Below, in pieces: positions 33,901 to 43,954 of a DNA stretch of 64,000 bases. The notes below the pieces were generated by a model, which was not told the origin of the DNA, ran no database searches, and was given only the letters and a program-made list of their open reading frames with translations. Position 1 is the first letter of the stretch; each line of letters opens with the position of its first letter. Origin of the DNA: Adineta steineri (taxonomy: Eukaryota; Rotifera; Eurotatoria; Adinetida; Adinetidae); assembly GCA_905250115.1 (NCBI GenBank), contig CAJNOI010000023.1:298046-362045 (forward strand), written 5' to 3'. The position numbers were made by a program, and so were the translations under genes.

Positions 33901-34094
33901 CCACCGCTACACCCTCTTGAACCTTTAGATCCATCAGATCCACTGTAACCACTAGCACCGGGATGCCCATCTGAACCTGATTTGCCACTAAGGGAAAGTG
34001 TTTGATATACAGGCTTTGTCAAAGCTCGCTGACTTACACTATCAACATCGAAACGAAAATTTAATAATGTAACCTCTGTCGTTTTACTCAACAT
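30930..34094 (-). CDS. Large glycine-rich repeat protein, unknown function
   Basis: One open frame of 1064 codons; the likely start is the second Met (MLSKTTEV, 34094), giving 1054 residues. Two Gly-X-X-rich blocks (about residues 37-85 and 155-320, e.g. GGNGGNGGNGARGG, GKDGKDGSRGKIG) are separated by a short globular stretch (WIALSGTVDNL). The Gly blocks resemble collagen or antifreeze-like polyglycine-helix folds but lack the Pro content of collagen. The remaining 700 residues are globular and beta-rich, followed by a helical C-terminus. There is no signal peptide, so the protein should be cytosolic or nuclear. I do not recognise a named family. DNA in the Gly blocks is markedly GC-richer than the surroundings because of GGN codons. 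Intronless over 3.2 kb. Confidence 0.8.
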   Translation of the reverse strand: MLSKTTEVTLLNFRFDVDSVSQRALTKPVYQTLSLSGKSGSDGHPGASGYSGSDGSKGSRGCSGGNGGSGKKGSAGQSGQSGQDSEHAWIALSGTVDNLNTQLTTFKISQGSLEHSAGINWTLAKPLTNVNHNFQLAKSSGIILVKAVGGNGGRGGVGGNGGNGGNGARGGRGFDGSDGRNAHHQNDTAGKGSDGASGGKGGHGGDGGKGGSGGNGGSAGAGGHIQVRSVDPRLFMLIELDCRAGIKGKGSHGGTGGSYGVGGVGGPGGTGGRGGSGWPPGDNGSNGSYGKDGKDGSRGKIGSHGQDGWAARNGSIQYAVVAIDGSIIEVGFDKYHASVIGYTITDENNDGIYEPNSDFFITNVKWTNNGAMIMPDGAILSFPSTGYITNGTNDVSILPSMYINHVLLDPHQFKCHINAVSTLPMNKPYIQSIQITSQIKLLNRLFSGSEVSTVLTCQYPIHITSIEIPTFLGPNERAIVSVHFANISARSYGASSDSAGSIEFTLSVHSLIKILPASKEYFYEITSDGRGRYKFNDNIPPRSTKCIRFEIALDANAVNQYYEHLFWNINLLLRDVLIENHRNKIRVVPTFIPNIHTDVLLVTNAHVGRSEFLAYQNLFRLFKYSSQTWDIERYGAFHNPELTWLNTTELIIFIYSKPESTFQTMKSDLFLKHMKSAENAGFICIGAGLPMELDFGLFDYNNLQFIDDEQETKSAATNHLWYGFGFTRPTDSQLNAKANKFRKNYEKQDDHKFLYQVVYDDTANEDFAGCMTVSYGAKYVYKSALDSQVDNRISMVPCDNPLLTSSNLPFVLQTQMNTNQHEVSTNKIDNNSQVRSIITNEIDLNSQFGRLLCAILFYQGFEKSHMIISEQSELAFCIFTTGPNKLNFSQILVSLAMSIIEREYDRESLQFESSKQLVDQITNIIGQENITDSDFGVETNGWFYLLIQALYGYIESKFWSSFPWCGCTNKAKQRHKLQEILNDLLSLTTNDIPKNKEIQRQVQILRLQKLANLNFPTTDKREMCVRPMNEVRAWQLEQNIEAKPSELSDELGKF

Positions 34095-34369
34095 GCTATG
34101 TTTTTTGGTTGTGATCAAACACAAAATGAATCGTGAACTACGTTTACAAATATATTCTCAACAGTATAAGTATAGCAGTTATTTTCTTATCTTCATAGAT
34201 GATTTTAAATGACGAGTTATCAGTTTGCCTGCCGTTTCTATACTCCGCTACAGTCCTTAAAATGTCTGTTTTTTTCTTCTTTTTTTCTAATCTATTGCAA
34301 CACAAAAAATTTTCATCATAACAAAAGAAAATTCTGAATACACATTCTTTAGACATACAACAAACCCGA

Positions 34370-34420
34370 AGAGAGTGGGTGTATTCTCTTTGTCCCAATA
34401 TCCACACGCACGCTCTCAAG
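34370..34420. repeat. TGTGGG-type foldback element
   Basis: GAGAGTGGGTGT faces TCCACACGCACGCTCTCAAGATGG; the right terminus CTCAAGATGG matches the family end. Confidence 0.55.
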
Positions 34421-34611
34421 ATGGTTTTTTCTTATACAATGACTGTTTTTATAAAAGTACAAGGTTAACAAATTCTTGGAAAAGGAAAGAGCATTTTTCA
34501 AACTTATATACACAAATACACCTATACATGACGCCATTCTTTCTTCTTTCGGTCCTGTTAATGTTTCGAAATTACTTTTCTTTTCTTGCTTTTTGCTGTG
34601 GCCATACTGCT

Positions 34612-34695
34612 AGGGTATGGGTGAGGATGTTGATGTGAATCAGAGAGTGAAGGTATGCTCTTAATCTACAATGTCACTCTCACACCCACCCCCAA
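34612..34695. repeat. TGTGGG-type foldback element
   Basis: AGGGTATGGGTGAGGATG faces CACTCTCACACCCACCCCCAAG, loop about 45 bases. Confidence 0.55.
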
Positions 34696-35144
34696 GGTAC
34701 GTATAATTAGTTTTGATAGGTTTCAATTTCAAGTGCCCGCATGACGCCTAATCAGGTAACTCACTTCATGCCATATATTTATTGAAACTGAGTGTGCTTC
34801 ACTGCGTCTTGTCCCCTTCATAAAAGCCTCGCCAGCATAATAATTTCACTTTTTTTTACATCCTACCTTCCGTAAACTTGTTTACAAAGTATTATTATAA
34901 AAAAACTTCTTTATAAATCTTCTCGTTTTTACCCGCACAATAATTTCTTCAACGCTGACTTCTTTTTTTAACTTTGGTTTCTACAGTCTTTTTATTGTTT
35001 CTTTTGGTCTGATGGTGTCAAATTGAAAATCCCCATCTTAAGGTTTACCTCATCTATTTCTTGGATCTTATTCATGCATTCCCAACAAAGAGGAACTTCT
35101 AAAAAGTGACATGAAGTAAGTTCTATCAGTTGTGTTTTATATAA

Positions 35145-35192
35145 GAGTGTGAATGTAGGCGGGTATCTTCTTCAATTATACCTACACCCTCT
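35145..35192. repeat. TGTGGG-type foldback element, degenerate
   Basis: AGAGTGTGAATGTAGGCGGGTA faces TACCTACACCCTCTT. The inner arms pair imperfectly; an older copy. Confidence 0.45.
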
Positions 35193-36256
35193 TCGCTCAC
35201 ATTCATATTCACCCCGTCCTTCTCACTTGCACCTTCATCCTTACTCTCATTCTCACCCACCTACATGTTGACTGATATACCATCAGCAAAACGATCGAGC
35301 CATTTATCATCATTGACCTTTGGCTCTAATATCAATCTAGTTTTCGTTAGTACTTTACACAATTGTCGTTAAATTGCATATTGTGAAAGAGGAGGACGTC
35401 TGTAGAAGAAAACATATAATTTTGAAAATTAAGACTAGATAAATATCAACAGTGTGAAACTTGAAACTTGAATTCGATTGAAAAACGATTAGCTGTCGAG
35501 TGTGAGCTCGAATATCCATGAAAATTTGGCAAAAAAACATCAATACTTGTATAGATAATTTGAAAAAGACTTAGATGCATGGAGTATCGCTAAGAGAAAT
35601 TCAATGTTCCCTCTAAAATTTGAGACGCTAACTGCATCCTTACGGAATCTGCAAACAATATCATGCTTGTTAGTCATCACATTGTTATCGTGTCTTTTCT
35701 TTTTTTTTCTCGTGTTCTGTTTTTAAGAGTCAGTTCTTTTTTGTTCTTTTTTTCGAATATAAACAATTTTGAGTGCAATTTCTTTTACACTTATCTGGAA
35801 GAATTAATCCATTACCAACGCCACTAGTAGTAAACTGGACTTCTTCCAAATGATATACTTCATCTATGCTCTAATCTCACTGTGCTTTCACCCTCAATTT
35901 TAATCGTCGGATCAGTATTCTTTCTTCTTTTCAACTGAGAAGATAAAGTCAATATTTTTCATATACTTTATCAGGACAAACAACTCAGTGTGAAATCGAG
36001 GATCAAATATTTTGTAGAGCTGTGAAATGGTGGTTCGATAAATACTTGATATATTAATAATGCACGTTATCTTTCTTTCTTTCGTTTGTTTGGTGACACA
36101 TGAGATCTGTCGAAATAAATGTGCGCAGAGTTACCTGATATCTTTTAGTATACTATCGAAGTTTGTTTGGAAGAGTAGTCAACACGAACTAATAATAATT
36201 ATTCGAAATACTTCAATTTATTTTTTTTTTTTACAGACAGATCGTAACAATAACAA

Positions 36257-38362
36257 ATGAAGAATCAATTCTTGTTGATATTAAACTTCTGTTCCATCAC
36301 CCTCGCTTGGTATTCATGCCCATTTAATGATGGATCATTGATGAAAACTATATCAGATAATGTGACAATGCAAGCTGAATGTATGTATTTAACAAGTCCA
36401 CTAGAATGGAATCAATTCAATCCAAATACATTCGATAGTCAATATTATAATTCAACGAAAGAGATCCCACTAACAGATTTACATATGAAACGTGTATTTC
36501 TATCTTCTCTTCCACCGATTCAAAATTCATCTCGAGAACATATTATCAATTATTGGCTTGTGAACGGTGGTGGCGGTTCCCAATATGGCATGGAACAATT
36601 TGGTATAACTATGCTAAAAGAAATTGTTCGAAATAATTATCATAATATTTATACGAATACACATCCAATAATGTATTTATTTCAATATCGAGGAGCAGGA
36701 TTGAGTCTACCATCGATTCATTGTTATACAGCAACTAGTTGGACTGATTGTGCTCACGAATTAATTGCAACGACAGTACCATCTTCACCTGACCAATCAT
36801 TGAAAATAATACATGCAATGAGCAATGCAAATATTGCACAAGATTTACAATATCAAATTCAATATGCAATAAATCAATCACAATCAACAAATTCCACATC
36901 GACTTATATTTATGGATTGAGTCAAGGTAAGTCACAATTTGAACGATGACATATTCATTGAAGTGTCTAGAAATTGAATAACTAAAAGCAAATAGTTGAT
37001 GCGCTAATTTGGTTCGCGTTTTTTCGATGATTTGAATTATAAATTTTATGATTCGAAGATCCCAATCACTCTTTGATTATTGTGGATTTTATTGAAATTT
37101 TAGGTACTGGCATTATTGAAACATACTTAACGATTCAATCAATAAAGTCACAAATTCAAATCATCGATGGAATTATTCTGGATGGAGTTATGTCCACAAA
37201 AGATTCCGATATATTTCAGACTCAAGTAAACAATTTAAATCATCGATTTTATTTGTACTTATCAAAATGTCAACAAGATCCATTGTGTTCAAAAGCATTT
37301 AGTCTTGTTACTGGAACAAATCAAGATATAATTAGTGTTGCATTAACATTACAAACGCTTTTCGAAACAAAGTTAATAAATCCTCTTTGTACAATCAATC
37401 TAGGATTGGATAGTTGGGATTTATTTACTCTTATTGGACATCAAGGTATAGAAATGATGAATGTTCGTCCACTAACAGCTATATTAATTGCTCGTCTTTA
37501 TCGTTGTTCAGTTGACGATCAACGAGTCCTCGCTCGAGCATTACCTTTTATGATTAGTATCGCTCAACAATCCATGGCTAAAAGTCTCATTGATCCACCA
37601 CAACAATATCCAAATGATGGAAATATTTTAAGTTTAACACTTTGGAGTGATTTCATAGGCTTCGACATCAACGAAAATATCAAAACAAATGCCAGCTTTT
37701 ATAATGATTTTTGTATAGGTAGTGGTGTAATCAATAAATATAATTTAGTAAGGGTAGGTCCTATACCAGTTTGTGATGAAACACAAATATCGACATATAA
37801 TTATACATTACCAACCGCTCTGAAAGATGTTCTATACGAAAGAAATCCAAATTATTGGGGAAAATTTGAAGTTAATCAAAAATCATTTCGATCTCAACGA
37901 ACTGGCATTTTATTATTTAACGGAGATTTAGATTATAATTCTCCATTGTCCACAGCACAGCAAGTTGAAAAATTATTTCAAATGAAATCAATTCGAACAA
38001 AATTAGTTCAAATGAAAGGTTTAGCGCATGTTACTGCCGTTCAATCCTATACGAAACAAGGTGGTTTTCATTCGGCAACATGTACAGAACAAATCATTCT
38101 TCAATATTTATATCAACAAGAATTAAATGTCGACTTAGATACGTTGAACTATACATGTAGTTTAAAAGAAAATTTGATTGGAATCGATTGGTTTTATACA
38201 GATCCAGTTATTAATCAAACATTGTACTCTGTATTTATGAATACAACAACAAATTATTGGGGAATCAATATGACCGATATTGAACCAATCATCAATGCAT
38301 CCAATAAATTTCACACAAATTCATTCTTATTTTTCTTATTAATTTTATATATTTTATCTTAA
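36257..38362 (+). CDS. Secreted alpha/beta hydrolase, S33 tripeptidyl-aminopeptidase-like
   Basis: Two exons, 36257-36926 and 37104-38362 (1929 nt, 642 residues), joined across an intron that splits the nucleophile elbow. N-terminal signal peptide (residues 1-17), YRGAG oxyanion-type strand, nucleophile elbow YGLSQGTG with Ser, GDLDYNSP with the acid, and GLAHVTA with the His. The triad and the large cap fit S33 peptidases of the tripeptidyl/prolyl aminopeptidase group, which release N-terminal peptides. Many N-glycosylation sequons and a hydrophobic C-terminal tail (FLFFLLILYILS) after a small-residue stretch suggest a GPI-anchored or membrane-tethered digestive or surface enzyme. Without the splice, each half lacks part of the triad. 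Confidence 0.75.
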
Positions 38363-38430
38363 CTTTCGATAAATAAAGTACGATTAACAATAATGAAGGA
38401 GTGAATTTGTTTTCTCAAAAAATCTTTTCA

Positions 38431-38495
38431 GGCGGGTGAGTGTGTGTGGGTGGGTGCGTGTTATCATCATCCTCCCCCTACACCCACCCATCACA
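38431..38495. repeat. TGTGGG-type foldback element
   Basis: GGGTGAGTGTGTGTGGGTGGGTGCG faces CCCCCTACACCCACCCATCAC. It lies between the convergent peptidase and ART-TPR genes, within about 130 bp of both stops. Confidence 0.65.
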
Positions 38496-38562
38496 AGTAA
38501 CACAAAGTACTACTATTCCAAAAAAGGGGGAAAAAGATACTGTTTTATCCGTTAAATATAAT

Positions 38563-41472
38563 TTATAATTTCTTTTTTACAATGTCAATACTTTCTTCCA
38601 TGTTTTTGAGTTCAGTGTGATTTGGAGGTAGTGAACTTTGCCATATGTCTCGAGCAAGTTCGAAATATGAGAGTGCTTTTGAATATTCTTCCATGTAATA
38701 ATATAGACCTGCAGAATCCTTGTAGGATTCAGCGAGATCAGGATCATTTGAATGTAAAAATTTTTGTCGAATTTCAAGTGCTTTTTCGTAATATGGAAAG
38801 GCTTTCGAGTACTCTTTCATGGTGACATACACTGCACCAATGTTGTTGAAGAAAATAGCCAAGGAAAGATGATTTGCAGGAAGAGTTTTTTCATATATAT
38901 CATGTGCTTTTTCATAATATGAAAGTGCTTTCGAGTATTCTTTTTTGGCTTTATACACCGTACCAATGTTGTTGTAGGAAGCAGCCAACGAAGGATGATT
39001 TGGGGGATAGCATTTTTGAAATATATTAAGTGCTTTTTCTAGATATGGAAGTGCTTTCAAGTAATTTCCTATGTAATCATACGCGGCCCCAATATTGTTA
39101 TAGCAAGTGGCTAAAGTAGGATGATGTGCAGGAAGGATTTTTTCATATATATCAAGCGCTTTTTCGTAATATGGAAGCGCTTTCGACCACTCTCCCATAT
39201 TCATATACAGTGAGCCGATGCTGTTATAGGAAATAGCCAAATTAGGATGATTCGGAAGAAGGGTTTTTTCATATATATTAAGTGCTTTTTCGTAATATAG
39301 AAGTGTCTTCGAGTACTCTCGCATATTGTCATACACCAAACCAATATTATTGTAGTAATTAACCAAATCAGGATGGTTTGAAGGTAGAATTTTTTCATTT
39401 ATGCCAAGTGCTTTTTCATAATATGAAAGTGCTATGACGTTGTCTCCCATGTTCTTATACACAAAACCGATATTATTGTAGGAAGCAGCCAACGAAGGAT
39501 GATTTGGGGGAAGACATTTTTGAAATATATCAAGCGCTTTTTCGTAATATGGAAGTGTTTTCGAGTACTCTCCCATACTCATATACACTGAACCGATGTT
39601 GCTGTAGGAAGTAGCCAAAGAAGGATGATTTGAAGGTAGGGTTTTTTCATATATGTCAAGGGCTTTTTCATAATATGGAAGTGTTTTCGTGTACTCAGCC
39701 GTATTCATATACACTGAACCGATGTTATTATAGGAAGTAGCTAAATCAGGATGATTTGAAGGAAGAGTTTTTTCGTATGTATCAAGTGCTTTTTCATAAT
39801 ATAAAAGCGCTTTCGAGTACTCTCGCATGTTGTCATACACCAAACCGATATTATTGTAGGAACTAGCCAATGAAGGATAATTTGGAGGATGAATTTTTTC
39901 GTATATATGAAGTGCTTTTTCATGATATGAAAGTGCTTTCGAGTACTCTCCTAGGTGGTCATATACTGCACCGACATTGTTGTAGGAAGTAGCCAAAGTA
40001 ACATGATTTGAAGGAAGAATTTTTTCACATATGTCAAGCGCTTTTTCGTAATACCAGATAGCCATTTTCTGATCACGTTGATCAGTTTTGACATATCCAA
40101 GCTGATGGTAATAAAGTGCTTTCTCGCTCTCATCAAATGTTTGTTCGAGTAGTAGGTTGTAAAGTTCTTCGACCTTATCAGAATGGCCTATCTTAAGTAA
40201 TAAGTTACCCAATCGTTGCCATCCAGTGTTACCTGCAGCCTCTTTTGCTATCTGATTGGTGAGTACACGAAGTTGTTTATCATCATCAGCTGTCAGTTGA
40301 AGTTCGACTTCATAAAGCTGACTATTGTCAGCCATTTGTTTAATTATACCGATCCGAAACACCGTGTGCATTGAAAAGAGAATTTCTTCTTCAGCTTCGA
40401 AAGAACTAAACTTCTTGATGGAGGCGAATGGTGCTGATGAGATACGTGAATCAATAGAGATCACGAAGAGTATACCAACCATGTTAGTAATTGTCGAAAT
40501 ACTGTCAGCAAATGTGAAAGAAACGTCTTTATTGGTACTAGTAGATAAGAAATTGTTGAAGGACATAAGTCCACCTTCTGTTTCTAACAGTTTCTCAAAG
40601 TTCACTTTGGAGAGTCCTTGTCCTCTATAGACAATGAAGGAGTTTTCATGATAGTCACTGAGTTGCTGTCTATATAATTGTTCAATTTGACGGTGTAAAT
40701 CACAAATAAAGAAACCCATTTTGATGATGCTGCCAACTTCCATCACACGAAGAGCATAGTTGAGTTCAGAGTAGATAAATGATTGAGAAGTATACCACCA
40801 AATAGCTGACTGGGGAGCATATTCTTTCTCGAATCGGTCGATATTATTCGGAGTCCCACAATTGTTTTGTCGACAGTAAGCAGTGAACTCTTTGATTGAT
40901 TGCTCGGTGTGTTCTATTTCGAGTAAGATCTCTTTGAATACTTGAGTGTACATAAATGTCGGGGCTAACTGATCCAGGTTGGCGGTGGACGTTGTTTCAG
41001 TTACCTTAACAAAACTCAAGGCAATAGGGTCTTGATTACATTGTTTGACACTTAATTGCAGTGCCTCAGATATGGTCTTGCTATTTGTGTGTAATCCTTT
41101 GATTTTCTTCCATCTCGTGGCCCATGGTTCATTCTGAGATTGATTATCACAGAGAATATAAACAATATCCAATTGAGGAATATCATGAATCAGTGGTATT
41201 ATTTGTTGACCAAGAGTATTTTCTATAACCAGAAAGGCTTTGATCTCTTCAGAATCAGTGAGAAAATCGACGGCATCATCTGACTGAGTAAAAAAGTGGA
41301 CACTATTGACGACGGTTCTCAGTTGTGCTAAGGTATCTTGGCAGTCTCTGTTTGTCTCGTCGATGCCGACACCAATCCAAATGAGAATATAACTTTGTGC
41401 CATGCGTCGTCTTCTCGCATGATCGACATCAGGTGATGATTTTGTGCTGGTACCAGTGACAGCAGCTGCCAT
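38563..41472 (-). CDS. ADP-ribosyltransferase with TPR array (ART-TPR)
   Basis: Intronless, 969 residues. The N-terminal ~170 residues form an alpha/beta domain I cannot name (ILIWIGVGIDE ... IVYILCDNQS). Residues ~270-400 are an R-S-E clade mono-ADP-ribosyltransferase: YRGQG (Arg), FLSTSTN (Ser-Thr-Ser) and EAEEEILF (ExE), so NAD-dependent arginine modification is expected. From ~490 to the end are eleven 42-residue kinesin-light-chain-type TPRs with consensus ATSYNNIGxVYxxMxEYSKA, usually protein-protein scaffolds. The TPR units are very similar to each other. No signal peptide is seen, so the protein acts inside the cell. ART-TPR fusions are, to my knowledge, multiplied in bdelloids. The start MAAAVTG fits the first ATG of the frame. 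Confidence 0.85.
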   Translation of the reverse strand: MAAAVTGTSTKSSPDVDHARRRRMAQSYILIWIGVGIDETNRDCQDTLAQLRTVVNSVHFFTQSDDAVDFLTDSEEIKAFLVIENTLGQQIIPLIHDIPQLDIVYILCDNQSQNEPWATRWKKIKGLHTNSKTISEALQLSVKQCNQDPIALSFVKVTETTSTANLDQLAPTFMYTQVFKEILLEIEHTEQSIKEFTAYCRQNNCGTPNNIDRFEKEYAPQSAIWWYTSQSFIYSELNYALRVMEVGSIIKMGFFICDLHRQIEQLYRQQLSDYHENSFIVYRGQGLSKVNFEKLLETEGGLMSFNNFLSTSTNKDVSFTFADSISTITNMVGILFVISIDSRISSAPFASIKKFSSFEAEEEILFSMHTVFRIGIIKQMADNSQLYEVELQLTADDDKQLRVLTNQIAKEAAGNTGWQRLGNLLLKIGHSDKVEELYNLLLEQTFDESEKALYYHQLGYVKTDQRDQKMAIWYYEKALDICEKILPSNHVTLATSYNNVGAVYDHLGEYSKALSYHEKALHIYEKIHPPNYPSLASSYNNIGLVYDNMREYSKALLYYEKALDTYEKTLPSNHPDLATSYNNIGSVYMNTAEYTKTLPYYEKALDIYEKTLPSNHPSLATSYSNIGSVYMSMGEYSKTLPYYEKALDIFQKCLPPNHPSLAASYNNIGFVYKNMGDNVIALSYYEKALGINEKILPSNHPDLVNYYNNIGLVYDNMREYSKTLLYYEKALNIYEKTLLPNHPNLAISYNSIGSLYMNMGEWSKALPYYEKALDIYEKILPAHHPTLATCYNNIGAAYDYIGNYLKALPYLEKALNIFQKCYPPNHPSLAASYNNIGTVYKAKKEYSKALSYYEKAHDIYEKTLPANHLSLAIFFNNIGAVYVTMKEYSKAFPYYEKALEIRQKFLHSNDPDLAESYKDSAGLYYYMEEYSKALSYFELARDIWQSSLPPNHTELKNMEESIDIVKKKL
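38600..40000 (-). repeat. Tandem 126-bp TPR-coding repeat
   Basis: Eleven in-frame units of 126 bp encode the TPRs. Several non-adjacent units share near-identical stretches (for example YNNIGLVYDNMREYSK in two units and NIGSVYMxxxEY in two neighbours), which points to recent duplication or conversion between units. Boundaries are approximate. Confidence 0.7.
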
Positions 41473-42565
41473 GTTCTGACGTTGCAGAAACTTTTTAAAT
41501 TTATTTCGGTTGATTTATACCGATTTGAATGGTTACTTGATGATGAATGCGAATGTGCAAATCGGTTATTGTTGTTTGAATGAAAAACAAACCGCCACGT
41601 CTTGATTTTTCTAGATTTTTTAGCAACACAGAATGTTAATGGTTTTTTGTTGGCAGTCAGAAACAAATTCTACTTAGTTGTCATGAAAAATAATGTTCTG
41701 CAGAAGAAGAAAAAACGAGATCAACACAAAGAAATCGTTAGCAACCTCCTGAGAAAACGAACAAAAGCGAAGGCCATGCCACGTGCCTTATTGTATTATT
41801 TTTCTTTTCAACTTTTTTTAGCTTTCATCTGCACACTTATTACGGGAGAATGGAGTGTATTGATTCTGTCAGAAAAAATGAGACTTTATAATAATCAGTT
41901 TTGTATTTCAGCTAGTTAAAATATCTCATAGAGCTAAACATTATTTATGTGAATAAAATGAACAATGGTGCATCAGTGAGTATCTTGCGGATGTAAGTGT
42001 CTATGCAGATTTTTATTAGAGTCTATACCCTCGCTCACGCCCACCCATTTTCATTTCTTGCGTTCCCCGTGTCGCAAATGTTGTCATATTTTATCACACA
42101 TCTTATATACGAGTTGTGCATTGAATTTGTTTTTCTTCTGTCGACGTTATTCATAAGTAAATATTCTTTTTTTTCTCATTTATTTACACGAGTTACACAA
42201 CTCTGATTTGTGAATGATGAAATTTTATTCTTGAGACTGCGAGAGTAATCGTCATAGAATTATCAATTAATAAACGCAGAGATTTTGACCATTAGAGTGC
42301 GAGTCTTGGGTGTGGGTGTGGGTGTGGGTGTGGGTGAATGTGTAGGGTATGGGTATGGATGTGGTTGTGTAAATTCTGTTCAACCAACACCCACACCCAC
42401 ACCCACACTCAAGCAAAAAGAATCACGCCATACTAGCTATTCGCAGATATAACTCTCTCCCTTCTTCATCTATTAATTATTTCGAATGTTTTTCTTTTGT
42501 TAGTGACTATACAGTAGTAAAGAGTGTGTTTTTAGTTTTAGATTTGTCGCGGGAAAATTATAACG
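41473..42565. other. Divergent intergenic region with the longest foldback
   Basis: No supportable gene. Contains the 42305-42413 foldback about 150 bp upstream of the methyltransferase ATG and presumably both promoters. Confidence 0.5.
42305..42413. repeat. Long TGTGGG foldback with telomere-like array
   Basis: The left arm is CTTGGG followed by four perfect TGTGGG units (42305-42336). The right arm is the reverse complement, CACCCA units ending in CTCAAG (42386-42413). The outer 28 bases pair with about two mismatches. Degenerate TGTAGGG/TATGGG copies fill the loop. It is the best-preserved member of the family. Confidence 0.85.
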
Positions 42566-43357
42566 ATGGAAGCCAATCATAATGTCGGCTTAGTCGATAA
42601 ATTGCAATCAGATGCTGGACAATACATTTCTATTGTTGACGGATCAGATGGTGTACGCCTTTTTCATTTAGGTGATAGCCAATCACAGTCAGCAATGTAT
42701 CCGGAACGACCATTAGAAACTGTTTATTCTTATATTTCAACATTTTTTGTTGGTCTTTTATGGCATCCTAATCCAAAACGAATTCTCTTGATAGGACTTG
42801 GTGGTGGTACATTTCCAAGAATATTTCGACATTATTTTCCAAATACACATATTGATATTGTTGAGTACGATAGGGGCGTGCTGTTGATGGCGAAGAAGCA
42901 TATGCAGTTTGAAGAGGATAGTCTAATGAAAGTCTTTATTTCGGATGGAAGACAATTTGTTCAAGATCGAGCGCATGATGGCACGAAATATGACATCGTC
43001 TATTGCGATGCATTCTCAGAAAAAGATGGTTTACCCGTACATATGCGTGGTGAAGCGTTTCAGCAAGAACTAAAAGCTATTCTAAATTACGACAATGGTG
43101 TTTTGGTCAGTAATATCGTTGCTTCTGTTAGTGGAGCAACTATTCATGAACGAATAAATATTTTTAAAAGTATGCATGAACTTAACTATTATTTTGCATC
43201 ACATATCAAACGCTTCAATGTTGTACTGGTTTCTGGCAATATGAATATTAAACGTACTAAAGAACAACTAGTGCACATAGCACAACAACTACAAATCCAA
43301 CATCAATTTCAATCATTTGATTTAGTAAAAACAGTAAATTTGTTTCATGAGGTTTAA
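42566..43357 (+). CDS. Spermidine-synthase-fold methyltransferase-like protein
   Basis: Intronless, 263 residues. SAM or decarboxylated-SAM pocket: LIGLGGGTFPRIF (motif I), DIVEYDRGVLLMAKKH (acidic ribose-binding residue), SDGRQFVQD and YDIVYCDAFSE (post-motif). This order and the GGG(T) glycine loop match polyamine-synthase-like class I methyltransferases, including bacterial spermidine-synthase-like proteins and the METTL13 C-terminal domain. The D/Y pair of true aminopropyltransferases (GGG-DG-xxRE, YDVI-D-DP) is not obviously complete (CDAFSE in place of D-S/T-DP), so polyamine synthesis should not be assumed. The stretch at 42862-42920 is GC-richer than its surroundings. Microbial ancestry is possible (inference). 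Confidence 0.75.
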   Translation: MEANHNVGLVDKLQSDAGQYISIVDGSDGVRLFHLGDSQSQSAMYPERPLETVYSYISTFFVGLLWHPNPKRILLIGLGGGTFPRIFRHYFPNTHIDIVEYDRGVLLMAKKHMQFEEDSLMKVFISDGRQFVQDRAHDGTKYDIVYCDAFSEKDGLPVHMRGEAFQQELKAILNYDNGVLVSNIVASVSGATIHERINIFKSMHELNYYFASHIKRFNVVLVSGNMNIKRTKEQLVHIAQQLQIQHQFQSFDLVKTVNLFHEV

Positions 43358-43407
43358 ATATTATAATCGATAGACAAGAATAAATAAATTTTAAATCTAG
43401 AAAAAAC

Positions 43408-43475
43408 CATCTTGAGGGTGTGGGTGAAAGTGTATGAAACTAGGTTTGTATGCTTGATTCACGCCCACACCAAAG
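43408..43475. repeat. TGTGGG foldback with intact left terminus
   Basis: Begins CCATCTTGAGGGTGTGGGTG, which I take as the family consensus end, and closes with CACGCCCACACCAAAG. Loop about 30 bases. Confidence 0.7.
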
Positions 43476-43897
43476 GGGTATAAAAAGATATTGTACTATG
43501 CTTTGTATAACTGGATTCCACTGACTTTTTATTCTTATCATAACGAATAATATCGATAAAACATCCAAAAATAGTAAATTCGAAAGAATCGAAGAATTAT
43601 TCGTTCTCTTGTTTATTGTATGAGAGAAGTGAAGATGATACATATCTTTTAGTTGACTAATCATGTACAAATGTTATTGAACAAACGAAGAGAAAAAGAA
43701 AATTATTAAATGAAGAAAGAAACAGAAGTGACTATTACTCATTTGCCATATATGTCATTGAATCATTTTTCTAATTATCATGACACTGCGAATACTCTTC
43801 GACGAAAGTCATAAAAATACAATCGTTTGTAGTAATGCAATCCTCAAAAATAGATTAGACAAGTCGCGATTATAAGATACGATTTACATCTTCTGCG

Positions 43898-43954
43898 AGT
43901 GGGTTGGTGTGGGTGTGAGTGCCTTTTTCTTATTCCATCATCCCACACCATCTT
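43898..43954. repeat. TGTGGG-type foldback element
   Basis: GAGTGGGTTGGTGTGGGTGTG faces TCCCACACCATCTTA. The right arm is short. Confidence 0.5.

Larger units (their letters stand above)
34095..36256. other. Intergenic 2.2 kb, several foldbacks
   Basis: No gene. Holds three foldbacks (34370-34420, 34612-34695, 35145-35192) followed by a pyrimidine-rich tract to about 35262 with CACCC repeats. T-rich runs near 35700 and 36220 precede the peptidase start. Confidence 0.45.

Noticed and set aside
34144-34638. Overlapping open frames on both strands
   Set aside because: They span two foldback elements and have low-complexity composition without any family motif.
42305-42413. Possible chromosome end or CRISPR-like array
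   Set aside because: The array is short, inverted and flanked by genes on both sides; there are no regularly spaced unique spacers.
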